Origin: a virus
DNA length: 64,000 bases
Virus record (IMG/VR): IMGVR_UViG_3300032307_000830
Location: 1-64,000 of that record
Direction: 5' to 3' (one strand)
This document shows positions 17,298-25,941 of this stretch, piece after piece (position 1 is the first letter of the stretch; every line of letters starts with the position of its first letter). The notes under the pieces were generated by a model. The model saw only the letters and a list, made by a program, of their open reading frames with translations. It did no database searches and was not told the origin of the DNA. Made by a program: the position numbers and the translations under genes.

Positions 17298-18011
17298 TTA
17301 TTCGAAACTTTTCTTAAGGTCGATAATGTTATCGATGGTTTCGAGAGATGGTTTTTCATTTTTCATCTCATTTAGTTTTGTTCTAACCTCTAATAATTTT
17401 TTAACGATTATAATATCATCAGCGTTATTAATTGTTTGCTCAACAACATTTTGTGTACTTTCGATCAAATTACTGTAATAACTATTAATAGCTGACTCAT
17501 CGTTTTCCGCGAATAAATTTAAAACTTTAACTTGTTCCTCATTTAACTTGGAGATTTTATCTGTCAAACTATTATTGATTTTTTCAATTGATTCAGTTAA
17601 TGACTCAGCCGATTTTTCAACTCTTGTTAGATGTTTGATTAGGTTTGTTTTGTGTTTAACTTTTTCAACCAAGGAAAGTTTTTTACCAAAAACAAGTTGG
17701 TCGATGCTTTCATTAACAGTACCTTCAATAGATATCTCTTCCTCTGTCAAACCTTTAAGCTTATCAACATCAGATAAATTGAATGATCTTAAGTGGCTTA
17801 TTGATTCCTCAACAAATTCCTTAGCGATTGACTCATCCTCAAACCTCATAGTGTTTAATAAATCATATACCTCGGTAAACTCTCTTAACGTATTATTTTC
17901 TTTTAAAACTTTAACGTATTTGGCAAAAGATTCTTTAAAATCCTTTTCACCTTTATTCTGATAAGTCTTTTCTAAGTTTGAAAGTATGCTTTCTTTTAAT
18001 TGTCCAAACAT
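17298..18011 (-). CDS. Unknown helical protein between portal and protease
   Basis: The 237 residues are predicted almost entirely helical and acidic, with heptad-like stretches, and resemble no family I recognise. T4 has the small prohead core proteins gp67 and gp68 at this location. This protein could be a functional counterpart, but it is larger. A hydrophobic-x-Glu|Ser site (LIE|STQN) fits prohead protease processing. It follows the portal gene by 29 bp. Confidence 0.82.
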   Translation of the reverse strand: MFGQLKESILSNLEKTYQNKGEKDFKESFAKYVKVLKENNTLREFTEVYDLLNTMRFEDESIAKEFVEESISHLRSFNLSDVDKLKGLTEEEISIEGTVNESIDQLVFGKKLSLVEKVKHKTNLIKHLTRVEKSAESLTESIEKINNSLTDKISKLNEEQVKVLNLFAENDESAINSYYSNLIESTQNVVEQTINNADDIIIVKKLLEVRTKLNEMKNEKPSLETIDNIIDLKKSFE

Positions 18012-18027
18012 TTTTTTAATTTTAATT

Positions 18028-18037
18028 ATAAATAGTT
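18028..18037 (-). promoter_or_regulatory. AACTATTTAT late-promoter candidate
   Basis: The - strand reads AACTATTTAT, 16 nt before the ATG at 18011. The identical 10-mer is found 16 nt before the terminase start. Confidence 0.45.
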
Positions 18038-18040
18038 TTA

Positions 18041-19870
18041 TTATAATAATTTATCGATTTCATCAATCGTTTTTTTAAGCGATTCGTTTATTAAATTATT
18101 TTTAGCTTCTAATTTTTTTCTAGTTGTTTCAGCTAAAGGTTCTTCTGGGGCCGCTGGTTCAGCAGCCGCTGGTTCAGCACCACCTTCGGCACCACCCTCA
18201 GCACCTGGTACTTCTAACGGTGCAGTAAAGTCGGTTCCAGCCGCGGTATCCATACCACCACCCATGTCTCCGCCACCACCGCCACCGCCAGATGACATAT
18301 CTGATGCAGGTGCACTTCCATCAGCACCCAAGGTCATATTATTAGGGTCAATTTTATAAAGTTTATAAATATCCCTGAATATACCAGTTTGTTTAATGGT
18401 TTCACCCAATGATTTAAGCTCTTCACCACCAGCTTTTTCAACAGCTTGTCTTTGAATGTCGAGTTTAATCTCATCATCACTCATATTTAAGATTTCTTTC
18501 TTAGCATATGTCATAGACACAGCACCGAATCCATTACCAGCATCTGAAACCGCATCACGATACAACTGAATTTTTTCTTTCCAGTTTTGTATTTTAAGCA
18601 TTTCAGCTTGGGTGGACGGGCTAGTCAGCGTTATTGTGAAATTCTCTAGATCATCCGTAAAACCTTTAGTATAAAGGTGGATAATAGCCATTTTATTTAA
18701 CTCCTGAATTAAAGCTTTCTGCACTCTGTGTACAGCTCTAGCAAAACGCACGTCAAGAATAGCCAGGTTTTTACCATCACCAGTAGCTTCCTCAAAACCA
18801 ATAAAGGCTTTAGGAACTCTTAGCGCGGCCAACATTTTCTTTTGGATGTACTCAATATCAGCGATCTCGGAAAGGTTTTGCGCCCCAGGTAATGTCTCAA
18901 TAGGCATCGCCAATGAAGGGTCTCTAACGGGGATGAAATAATCCTGATCAACTGCTAAAGCGTTATAGCGTGTATCTTGGTTACCATTGTTTTTATCAAC
19001 CATGTTAACTCTTTTAAAGTTATTAGCAATCTTATCAACGTATGCATCAACATCTTTATCATCCATGTTACCAACAAAGACCTTATACACACGTCTTTCT
19101 GGTGCTCTAGTGACACGATACACTAACATGGCATCCTCAGACAACAATAATTGTTTCCAAATCCTTCTTACCTTTTCTAACATTGAAGTACCGTAAGGTA
19201 ATCTTCTATCGTCACCAAGTAATCTAAAGTGGGAGATCTCAAATGAATTAAATTCAACGTTTTTGTCTTTCCAGAAGAACTTGATATTTTGTTCTTTTTG
19301 TTGATCATCTAAACTAGTAACTTTTGAGAAACCTGGTTCAGACCTTGTCATTTCTATATTAGGTAATTGAGTCACACCAACAATACCTTGGTTAGGTACA
19401 ATTTTGTTGTATATGAAATTATCACCATATTTACAAACGTTTCTAGCCCATGAAGTTAGGTTAGCGTTGATGTCTAAAACGTTTTCAAATAAATGAGTTA
19501 ACTCTTTTTTAATTCTGCTACTGTCAGAATATATTGTTAAAACTTTACCGTTTTCATTTGCCGTTGTAGCTTCTTCAGCGAAAATATCTAAAGCAACAGA
19601 AATTTCTGGTGTATACTCCATCGCTTCGTAATCGTAATAAGAAGCAATCCTTGTTGGTTCATAATAAACCGCTTTTTGATAAAGCTCGTTATCAATCTTT
19701 TTCCATTGGTTCTGTAAATAGAGTGTTTGTTGTGCCTCTAACTTTTTTTGATCTAGTTCGGACCCGCTAAGGCCATCAAAAGAACTAGGGTCGATGACAT
19801 ATTTAGGTCCATCAACCTCGTTACCCAGAACTTTATTTAGTTTTTGATATATTGTTAATTTATTAGCCAT
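18041..19870 (-). CDS. Portal protein, T4 gp20-like
   Basis: The 609-residue protein has the gp20 features: an N-terminal SYYDYEAMEYTPEISVALDI, a crown/wing core with FFWKDKNVEFNSFEISHFRL and PYGTSMLEKVRRIWKQLLL, and the clip/stem region ALRVPKAFIGFEEATGDGKN. It forms the dodecameric DNA channel at the unique capsid vertex. The C-terminal 90 residues are low complexity (a Gly-run, then Ala/Pro/Glu-rich), longer than in T4, and end near LINE|SLKK, a possible gp21 cleavage site. Confidence 0.95.
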   Translation of the reverse strand: MANKLTIYQKLNKVLGNEVDGPKYVIDPSSFDGLSGSELDQKKLEAQQTLYLQNQWKKIDNELYQKAVYYEPTRIASYYDYEAMEYTPEISVALDIFAEEATTANENGKVLTIYSDSSRIKKELTHLFENVLDINANLTSWARNVCKYGDNFIYNKIVPNQGIVGVTQLPNIEMTRSEPGFSKVTSLDDQQKEQNIKFFWKDKNVEFNSFEISHFRLLGDDRRLPYGTSMLEKVRRIWKQLLLSEDAMLVYRVTRAPERRVYKVFVGNMDDKDVDAYVDKIANNFKRVNMVDKNNGNQDTRYNALAVDQDYFIPVRDPSLAMPIETLPGAQNLSEIADIEYIQKKMLAALRVPKAFIGFEEATGDGKNLAILDVRFARAVHRVQKALIQELNKMAIIHLYTKGFTDDLENFTITLTSPSTQAEMLKIQNWKEKIQLYRDAVSDAGNGFGAVSMTYAKKEILNMSDDEIKLDIQRQAVEKAGGEELKSLGETIKQTGIFRDIYKLYKIDPNNMTLGADGSAPASDMSSGGGGGGGDMGGGMDTAAGTDFTAPLEVPGAEGGAEGGAEPAAAEPAAPEEPLAETTRKKLEAKNNLINESLKKTIDEIDKLL

Positions 19871-19875
19871 ATTTT

Positions 19876-20115
19876 TTAATTTACGTATTCACAGTCAACA
19901 TAAGGTGGAAATTTATAGTTTTCGGTAACACCATCCCACTCCTTTTTTTGTACATATGTTGTTGTACCATCAGATTCTGGTGAACATTTAATTGCGTCAA
20001 CATTTCTTTGTAACGCTTTACCTTCTAATTTACCACTTTCCTTCTCTTTTGTTCTAATAATTGAAACCGAACCAGGTCCAGTGCTTCTTGCTTGTTTAAT
20101 TAAGATATTTCCCAT
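19876..20115 (-). CDS. Small unknown protein between terminase and portal
   Basis: The 79 residues include no recognised domain. There are two Cys (in IKCSPES and VDCEYVN) and a basic N-terminal half. Spacing is tight on both sides (5 bp to the portal gene, 22 bp from the terminase gene), so it is co-expressed with packaging genes. Confidence 0.75.
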   Translation of the reverse strand: MGNILIKQARSTGPGSVSIIRTKEKESGKLEGKALQRNVDAIKCSPESDGTTTYVQKKEWDGVTENYKFPPYVDCEYVN

Positions 20116-20137
20116 TTTAAATTAGTTTAAAATTATT

Positions 20138-21937
20138 TTATTTTTTTTTAGTTACACCGAATAACCAACCGTATTCTTTGGTGTTTGACATAGTAGCGTT
20201 ATTGTCATATTTATCCGCGTCATAATACGATTTACTTGGGTCTGGTGAACTAGTTACATCTTTTAATAAATAGTCTGCATCCGTTTTTACGTTATTAGTT
20301 GTTATTTTCCAACTATCTAACATAGCCCTAGTCATATTATCAGATTCTTGTAATCTTTTAAATGAAGTATTTGCCACGAATAAGCACATACCAAGAGCCA
20401 TAATAAGGTCATCATGCGACCCTTTCATGTGATCTGGTTTACCGTTCTTATAAACAAACTTTTTAAGTTCGGCTGTCAATCTCTCACTTCTGATTTTAAA
20501 ATTACCTCTAGATACCGCTTCTTCTAAAGCGGCTACAATTTGACTTCTTCTATTTCTTGAGGCAAAGTTTATACCAGGTATAGCGTTTTCATCAGGTATA
20601 TAGTACATACTGTTACTATCACCATCTTTGTCGTAATGTAATAATTTTTTAGGGTAATTTAACTCTTTAAGTTTTTGTGTCGAGGCAACACCCATACCAC
20701 CAGTAATATCAAATGTTGATAGGGCATCATACATTCTACCGTATTGGTCTACCAACTGGGCCGCAATATCTGGTGGAACTTTACCGTGGTATTCTAAAAC
20801 CTGCTCGAATGTGTCGTAATCAATAATACACATACCAGTAGCATCCTCAGAATCACCTCTTGAAACGTCAAGGGCTAAAATATACCTATGACCTTTTTCA
20901 GGTAACTTCCATATCCATAAGTTACTATCCCATGCTTTGTCCTTAATTTCTGGGTCTTTAACATTATCCTGTTCTTGTTTTCTAATAACATCACCCTCAA
21001 TTACGTTATCACCAGACCCGATAAACGCGCACTCCAACTCCTGATTAATCATTCGTTTATTGAAGTTCATGTCCCTACACATATTTTCATACCATGAAGA
21101 ATGTGGTTTATAACCATCTTCCATGAATTTGGCTATAACGTCTGGGTGTAAATCTATAACAGAGTCAATAATATCTTCATCTTTTTCAGATGCGGGTTTT
21201 TGGAACCAGTCAACGATATCTTTTGTTTTAACTAAACGTAAATCTTTATTAAATCGAGGATCTTGCCACCATTTTAAGTGCGTAACACAGAAGCTGTTTT
21301 CACCTTTAATGGCGCCCTCATATGAAGCGTAATAGATTGGGTCTAATCCGTTAGGCGTTGAAATTAACACGGCTTTACCACCAGTACCAATAGAAGCCAA
21401 ACAAGCTGTCCATAGTTCTTGGCCACCTTCAACGAAGGCCGCTTCATCTATTAATAAAACTGTTGGTGTGTAACCACGCAAGGCATCTTGTGATGTTGCT
21501 ACGGCTTTGATTTCGGAACCATTTGATAATCTAACGTGTTTTTGTGAGGATTTATCAAATGTAACATTAACCCAACTAGGTAATTGTTTAATGAAGTTTA
21601 TAATCTTATTCTGGAACTCGATTGCGGTTTCCTGTTTGTTAGCTAGGATCAAAACCTTTTCGGGTCTATCTGGGCTAGCAAAGGCTGTAAGTACGGCAGA
21701 ATAGGCGGCGGTTACTGTTGAGATACCAGCCTGGCGATACTTAAGAACTAAATTAAATCTATGTTTTCTGTAGTTGGAAACAAGTGTTTTTTGACCATCA
21801 AATAACTCAAAGGGTACATATCCTTCTCTCGTTTTATCGAAAGTTTCAAAATAACTTTCAATGACATAGCAAGGATCCTGAGAACATTTAGCGAACTCTA
21901 AAAGTAATTCTTTCTTATCTGTAATTTGTTTTTTCAA
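20138..21937 (-). CDS. Terminase large subunit, T4 gp17-like
   Basis: The ATPase half has the phage-type Walker A region YRQAGISTV (67-75) and Walker B VLLIDEAAF (160-168). The nuclease half has ALDVSRGDSEDATG (355-368) and a final acidic SHDDLIMALG. It packages DNA at the portal and cuts the concatemer. The frame begins at TTG 21937; no in-frame ATG exists nearby. An out-of-frame ATG at 21953 would start a 12-codon reading frame over the same bases. This is either a real TTG start or a sign of an indel in the A-run. Confidence 0.95.
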   Translation of the reverse strand: MKKQITDKKELLLEFAKCSQDPCYVIESYFETFDKTREGYVPFELFDGQKTLVSNYRKHRFNLVLKYRQAGISTVTAAYSAVLTAFASPDRPEKVLILANKQETAIEFQNKIINFIKQLPSWVNVTFDKSSQKHVRLSNGSEIKAVATSQDALRGYTPTVLLIDEAAFVEGGQELWTACLASIGTGGKAVLISTPNGLDPIYYASYEGAIKGENSFCVTHLKWWQDPRFNKDLRLVKTKDIVDWFQKPASEKDEDIIDSVIDLHPDVIAKFMEDGYKPHSSWYENMCRDMNFNKRMINQELECAFIGSGDNVIEGDVIRKQEQDNVKDPEIKDKAWDSNLWIWKLPEKGHRYILALDVSRGDSEDATGMCIIDYDTFEQVLEYHGKVPPDIAAQLVDQYGRMYDALSTFDITGGMGVASTQKLKELNYPKKLLHYDKDGDSNSMYYIPDENAIPGINFASRNRRSQIVAALEEAVSRGNFKIRSERLTAELKKFVYKNGKPDHMKGSHDDLIMALGMCLFVANTSFKRLQESDNMTRAMLDSWKITTNNVKTDADYLLKDVTSSPDPSKSYYDADKYDNNATMSNTKEYGWLFGVTKKK

Positions 21938-21953
21938 ACTTGTTTCTTTCCAT

Positions 21954-21963
21954 ATAAATAGTT
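21954..21963 (-). promoter_or_regulatory. AACTATTTAT late-promoter candidate before terminase
   Basis: The - strand AACTATTTAT lies 16 nt before the TTG start, within the 28-bp gap after the upstream gene. Confidence 0.45.
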
Positions 21964-21965
21964 TA

Positions 21966-23108
21966 TTATAGTCCTAAATCACTTAAACTAATACCATCAA
22001 GGTCATCGTTGTTAAAATTGTACTCCATAATTTCCATCCTTTTGGATCTAGCGATGGAATCAATTTCCTTTTTTGCGTAATCAGGTCGATGCTCAACTAA
22101 TGACATAAATTCGATAAAATCATCAGCGTCTTTTTTAAAGAGCTCGATTAAAATCAATTTTTTAATGTCGTAGTCGTCAACATCGATCAAACCGTGTAAA
22201 TTTCCCCACATGGTTGGGAACAACCTAATGTCCCATAATTCAGCGATGATTGTATCGGTATAATCAATAACCTTTTTAGCGTCTTTTTTGGGTAACCCAG
22301 CGACAGAAAAAAGGGAAATAATACCTTTTGTCATCTCCAGAATCAATATCGGGAAATTCATACCTTTAGCTATAATTTTAGGAATTTCTCCACTAAAGTC
22401 AAGGTCAACGTAACCAGCATTATTAGAATCATTTGATTGGATTTGTTGTTGGAAATCCTCATCGCTAATTAAGTAGTAAAATAAGTCATTAGCAATTAAC
22501 GCTTTTTGATAAAAAGGTATCACATCAGGAACGATTTTTTCAATATCGTCACGATAAAGGTGAAATATATAAAGTGCTCGTAACGATGCGCCCTGAGAGA
22601 AGGCGTTTATAGTTCTTCTTTTAACAACTTCAGCAAGCAACTCCTCATCATTCTCAATCTCCTCTTTTTCTTCTTGTGTTAGAGGGGTTTCCATACTCAT
22701 TTCCTCAGGTAATTTAATTGTACCTGGTTCCATTATCTCAAGATCGAAAATGACCTCATCATAACCTAGGTTCCACTCATCGCGTATGATTTTTTCAGCC
22801 AAATCACAAAGCGCAACTCTTTTGCCACTTTCCATGTTTGTTGCGCGAAACATCGCCCCACCAGCTGACATCATAACTTCCATTGGGCTTATAAGTTCTT
22901 TTGGTGTTTGGAACGTATTTGAGTAAGAATCGATTAATTCTTTGTATCTTTCAGAGGCAATCATTTCTTCGCGCCAAGACTCTGGGTGCGTACTTTGATC
23001 GTAGTAAGGTAACTTACCCAATGGGTGGGTTCTCTTTGAGAGTTTTTCAATCGTTGATTTAGCGATCAAATTTGGGTAATCACCCAATTGTAGTCCTGAT
23101 TTTCTCAT
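21966..23108 (-). CDS. Unknown phage protein upstream of terminase
   Basis: A 380-residue, largely helical, acidic protein with no recognised motif or membrane segment. It contains a run of Glu-rich residues around 145-160 and ends DDLDGISLSDLGL. It is first behind its own TAAATTTG box and a leader hairpin. Being adjacent to the terminase gene, it may be a packaging or head-completion factor, but this is only positional. Confidence 0.83.
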   Translation of the reverse strand: MRKSGLQLGDYPNLIAKSTIEKLSKRTHPLGKLPYYDQSTHPESWREEMIASERYKELIDSYSNTFQTPKELISPMEVMMSAGGAMFRATNMESGKRVALCDLAEKIIRDEWNLGYDEVIFDLEIMEPGTIKLPEEMSMETPLTQEEKEEIENDEELLAEVVKRRTINAFSQGASLRALYIFHLYRDDIEKIVPDVIPFYQKALIANDLFYYLISDEDFQQQIQSNDSNNAGYVDLDFSGEIPKIIAKGMNFPILILEMTKGIISLFSVAGLPKKDAKKVIDYTDTIIAELWDIRLFPTMWGNLHGLIDVDDYDIKKLILIELFKKDADDFIEFMSLVEHRPDYAKKEIDSIARSKRMEIMEYNFNNDDLDGISLSDLGL

Positions 23109-23116
23109 AAAAAAAA

Positions 23117-23141
23117 TGCCTTGTTTATTATTAACAAGGCA
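23117..23141 (-). promoter_or_regulatory. Leader hairpin with T-run immediately before a start codon
   Basis: TGCCTTGTT (+ strand, 23117-23125) pairs with AACAAGGCA (23133-23141). On the - strand it is followed by T8 and then the ATG at 23108, so it looks like an intrinsic terminator in a 5' leader. It could be an attenuator, or the terminator of the upstream unit. It has the same box-hairpin-ATG order as at 4672-4704. Confidence 0.65.
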
Positions 23142-23147
23142 AATTTA
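23140..23147 (-). promoter_or_regulatory. TAAATTTG promoter-like box
   Basis: The - strand reads ACCTAAATTTGCC, matching TANNTTTG, immediately upstream of the leader hairpin of the 380-residue protein gene. Confidence 0.5.
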
Positions 23148-23175
23148 GGTAAAAATTTTTAATTAACCAAATTTT

Positions 23176-23313
23176 TTAAGCTTTTGGTTTCCCTTTTTCA
23201 TCCTCATTAGGTTTTGGGATGTCGATTTTTGAAGGGTTTTTTGTTGGTGACGGAGTTTTAACTGGCGTCTCAACAGGCGCTTTTGTTGGCATTTGGTATT
23301 GATCGTTTCTCAT
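23176..23313 (-). CDS. Small Lys/Pro-rich protein, 45 residues
   Basis: A short frame starts with ATG at 23313, only 4 bp after the stop of the upstream gene, and encodes MRNDQYQMPT followed by a Pro/Lys/Thr-rich tail (KAPVETPVKTPSPT) and DEKGKPKA. The spacing and the otherwise empty 200-bp interval make it likely to be real. The disordered, basic composition suggests a DNA- or protein-binding tail. Its function is unknown. Confidence 0.65.
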   Translation of the reverse strand: MRNDQYQMPTKAPVETPVKTPSPTKNPSKIDIPKPNEDEKGKPKA

Positions 23314-23317
23314 ATTA

Positions 23318-24133
23318 TTATGAATTTTTTTTACTTTTTATGTAATTTAAAATATCGGATTTGTTCAACTTTGGCTTTTCCGACTCTGCAATAATACGAA
23401 AGATATCCGAATTAACCAAATTTTCTTCAATTTTTTCAGTTTCTTCTTTTAGAACATCCAAAATTCTTCTCAACTCTTTATAAGCTTCTTGCTGTTTATC
23501 ATCTTTTAGTAAATCAACAACTTTTTTAAGGATCCAAGATTTGTTACCCAATTTATCTAATAGACCTTCATAAGCTATCGCGTCCATCTTACTGATAACG
23601 GTGTCATAAGAAGGTTCTCTTGGTTCAGATTTTTTTGTTGGGAATAAACTTAATTGATTTGTGTCCTTTGTATTTATAACCTTAAAGTTACCTTCAGATT
23701 CTAAAGCTTCTTTTGCTTGTTCAAATGTTTTAAACTCTTCCTCTTCATTATCTTGCATATCATAATGAAAAACCGTGTTAGCGTAATCAATTACACCATC
23801 TTTATCCGTTGTTTCAACAGTATCACCATTCTCATCTTGGATGTTATACCTTTCATCATCAAATTTAACTGGGTGTCTTCTATCCCAAGGTAAATCATAA
23901 TATGTGTACCCACCTGTTAATCTAGATATAAGGGTGTCAATTGTATCATTGAACGACCAGTTAGCCGCATCATCCTCTTCAGATTCTGTTTGCATACTCG
24001 CCTCAGCTTCTTTTTTGGTATTCATAAGCTGCTGAATAGCTTCCTTAGCTTTATCCAGTGATTGTATCGTAGCCTCTGGATCTGAAATAGCTTTGTTTAT
24101 TATTTCGTCTGAGTTTTGTGTGTTGTCTTCCAT
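23318..24133 (-). CDS. Unknown acidic helical protein
   Basis: The 271 residues begin with an acidic helical region (about 1-70), have a middle containing WSFNDTIDTLISRLTGGYTYYDLPWDRRHP, and a helical C-terminus with Lys/Glu. No known family is recognised. IIAE|SEKP near the C-terminus fits a prohead protease site. It overlaps the upstream gene by one base, so they are translated together. Confidence 0.8.
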   Translation of the reverse strand: MEDNTQNSDEIINKAISDPEATIQSLDKAKEAIQQLMNTKKEAEASMQTESEEDDAANWSFNDTIDTLISRLTGGYTYYDLPWDRRHPVKFDDERYNIQDENGDTVETTDKDGVIDYANTVFHYDMQDNEEEEFKTFEQAKEALESEGNFKVINTKDTNQLSLFPTKKSEPREPSYDTVISKMDAIAYEGLLDKLGNKSWILKKVVDLLKDDKQQEAYKELRRILDVLKEETEKIEENLVNSDIFRIIAESEKPKLNKSDILNYIKSKKNS

Positions 24134-24537
24134 TAGAATTTTTCTATTTCTTCTTTATTTATTATCGCAAGTAGTTTATCCCTACTGTAAATTTTTTCTT
24201 TAACTGATTCTATAGTTTCGCCATATCTAAAAACTAACCTATCTTCAATTTCAGGTGATTCGGTTTCCCAACCCAAAGATATTATACCTTCAACACAATC
24301 ATACATTGAGAATGTATCTGAATGCATCGCCAAAGATAATTCAATATCCTCGGATTTCAATATACCGACAGTTTCAACCTGCTCAATGTTAGGTGGTGTT
24401 GGGTTACCGCTAGAAGCTGGTTGTACATCCCAATCATCACCATACTCAACCCTGTCAAGTCTATTCGTGAAAATGAACTCGTATGTGTTCTGGCCTTTAA
24501 AATCCTTATTTAAGGGGTTTATATAAATTAAATACAT
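24133..24537 (-). CDS. Unknown protein, 134 residues
   Basis: A beta-rich, acidic protein without recognised motifs. It shares one base with the next gene's start and lies 2 bp after the putative virion protein gene, within a run of tightly packed structural candidates. A small head or baseplate component is plausible from position only. Confidence 0.78.
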   Translation of the reverse strand: MYLIYINPLNKDFKGQNTYEFIFTNRLDRVEYGDDWDVQPASSGNPTPPNIEQVETVGILKSEDIELSLAMHSDTFSMYDCVEGIISLGWETESPEIEDRLVFRYGETIESVKEKIYSRDKLLAIINKEEIEKF

Positions 24538-24539
24538 AA

Positions 24540-25928
24540 TTATTTTACTTTATTTACTATGTTAAAACTTAATTCGTTATCAAATATTAAAGTTTCACCA
24601 CCAGTTTCAACCTTTATATCGATAAAATATTCTTGAGGGACTAACCACGTTGTATCTACCATAAAATAGTTGTTATTGAAAGATTTATTAGCGATCTGCC
24701 AGTCAACTATTATTATAACAGCTGGACCTTGTTTCACATACATTCTATAATAAACCGTATTACTAACGTAATATTCGGAAACGGTATATGGTTTTCTAAG
24801 AAGAACGTTAACCTTTCTCTTTTCGCCTTGTGATAGCTTCTCCTCTCTTTTAATACCGCTCAAAGATAAACCGTATCTTGTGTCATCTAGCGCGTCTATA
24901 TTGAAGTTATAGTACTTATCAGCATCTATGGGTACAAATCTTAATTTTGTGTTTGGTCTGGTTTGTCCATTGTAGATAATATCAGACCAAATGTCATTAT
25001 ATTCCGTATAGCTTGTATAAACATCTTCATTACCAAAAACTTCAACATAATAAACACCTTTTGTTTTTTGTTTTACTGTGTAATTAACATTATTAATTTT
25101 ACATGTAGGTAACTGGTCAAGATTTTGTAATTTACCATCTATAACTGAATAAAAGAACAGGTTATTAGTTTTACCCAGATAAAAAGTAACTCGGTCATCT
25201 TCTATGTGATCATTATATTGGGTTTCAATAAACGGTTCAAAAAATGTTTGCGTATGTCTTGTAAATAAACCAAGAGCAAAGTTTTTTTGCTCTACTGAGT
25301 AATCCAAAGCCTCTACAGCATCACTAAATTTTAAACAAAAACCATAATAAGTTGTGCCAGTTGTCACCCCAGTTGTTGTAATGTAATCGTTTACAAAATC
25401 AGTTATATCCATTTCAACATCCTCGTTACCCAAATCAAAATGTTGGCTTACTAAAGGGGTGCTACCGTTAGGGATGGCACCGTTTGGCGCGAAATTACTG
25501 GTGTTTGTTGCTTTAAACCAATTAGATGGTTCTAGAGCAAAGTCCTTATTTTCTGGTATACTGGTAGCTGAAGGTGTAAAATCGTACCCACTGCCCTCGT
25601 CCCAAAATTGGTTAACGACATGTAATTCTAGATCAAAAGATGTTGGTCTATAATTATCGTTAAACAATAAATTATTACTAGTACTTAAAAAATCTTTAAT
25701 ATCGAAACTAGAAGTGTTTTTAATTTTTAATATATGTCTGGTGTCGCCATCAACATTTATAACCTTTTCTGAAACCAGGTTTTTAATCTCATCAAAAGAA
25801 CAATAAAATAGGAATCTACTATTTTTAACACCAAAATATAGTTCGGATATCTGGTTTCTACCAGTGTTAACATCACTATTTTTGACGATAGTGTTATTCT
25901 TATCAAAATATGTTCTGTATATGCCCAT
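24540..25928 (-). CDS. Putative virion structural protein with a DNRLRE-like N-terminal region
   Basis: The 462 residues look beta-rich. The first 220 contain strands typical of a fibre or adhesin jelly roll (FDLELHVVNQFWDEGSGYDF, DFVNDYITTTGVTTGTTYYG, FCLKFSDAVE), resembling DNRLRE-type repeats. The C-terminal half has further beta-sandwich character (RKPYTVSEYY, QIANKSF). The TTG-type microrepeat is shared with the protein at 50276-51796. It is probably an exposed virion protein; which part of the particle is unknown. Confidence 0.75.
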   Translation of the reverse strand: MGIYRTYFDKNNTIVKNSDVNTGRNQISELYFGVKNSRFLFYCSFDEIKNLVSEKVINVDGDTRHILKIKNTSSFDIKDFLSTSNNLLFNDNYRPTSFDLELHVVNQFWDEGSGYDFTPSATSIPENKDFALEPSNWFKATNTSNFAPNGAIPNGSTPLVSQHFDLGNEDVEMDITDFVNDYITTTGVTTGTTYYGFCLKFSDAVEALDYSVEQKNFALGLFTRHTQTFFEPFIETQYNDHIEDDRVTFYLGKTNNLFFYSVIDGKLQNLDQLPTCKINNVNYTVKQKTKGVYYVEVFGNEDVYTSYTEYNDIWSDIIYNGQTRPNTKLRFVPIDADKYYNFNIDALDDTRYGLSLSGIKREEKLSQGEKRKVNVLLRKPYTVSEYYVSNTVYYRMYVKQGPAVIIIVDWQIANKSFNNNYFMVDTTWLVPQEYFIDIKVETGGETLIFDNELSFNIVNKVK

Positions 25929-25941
25929 GATAATAAATATT

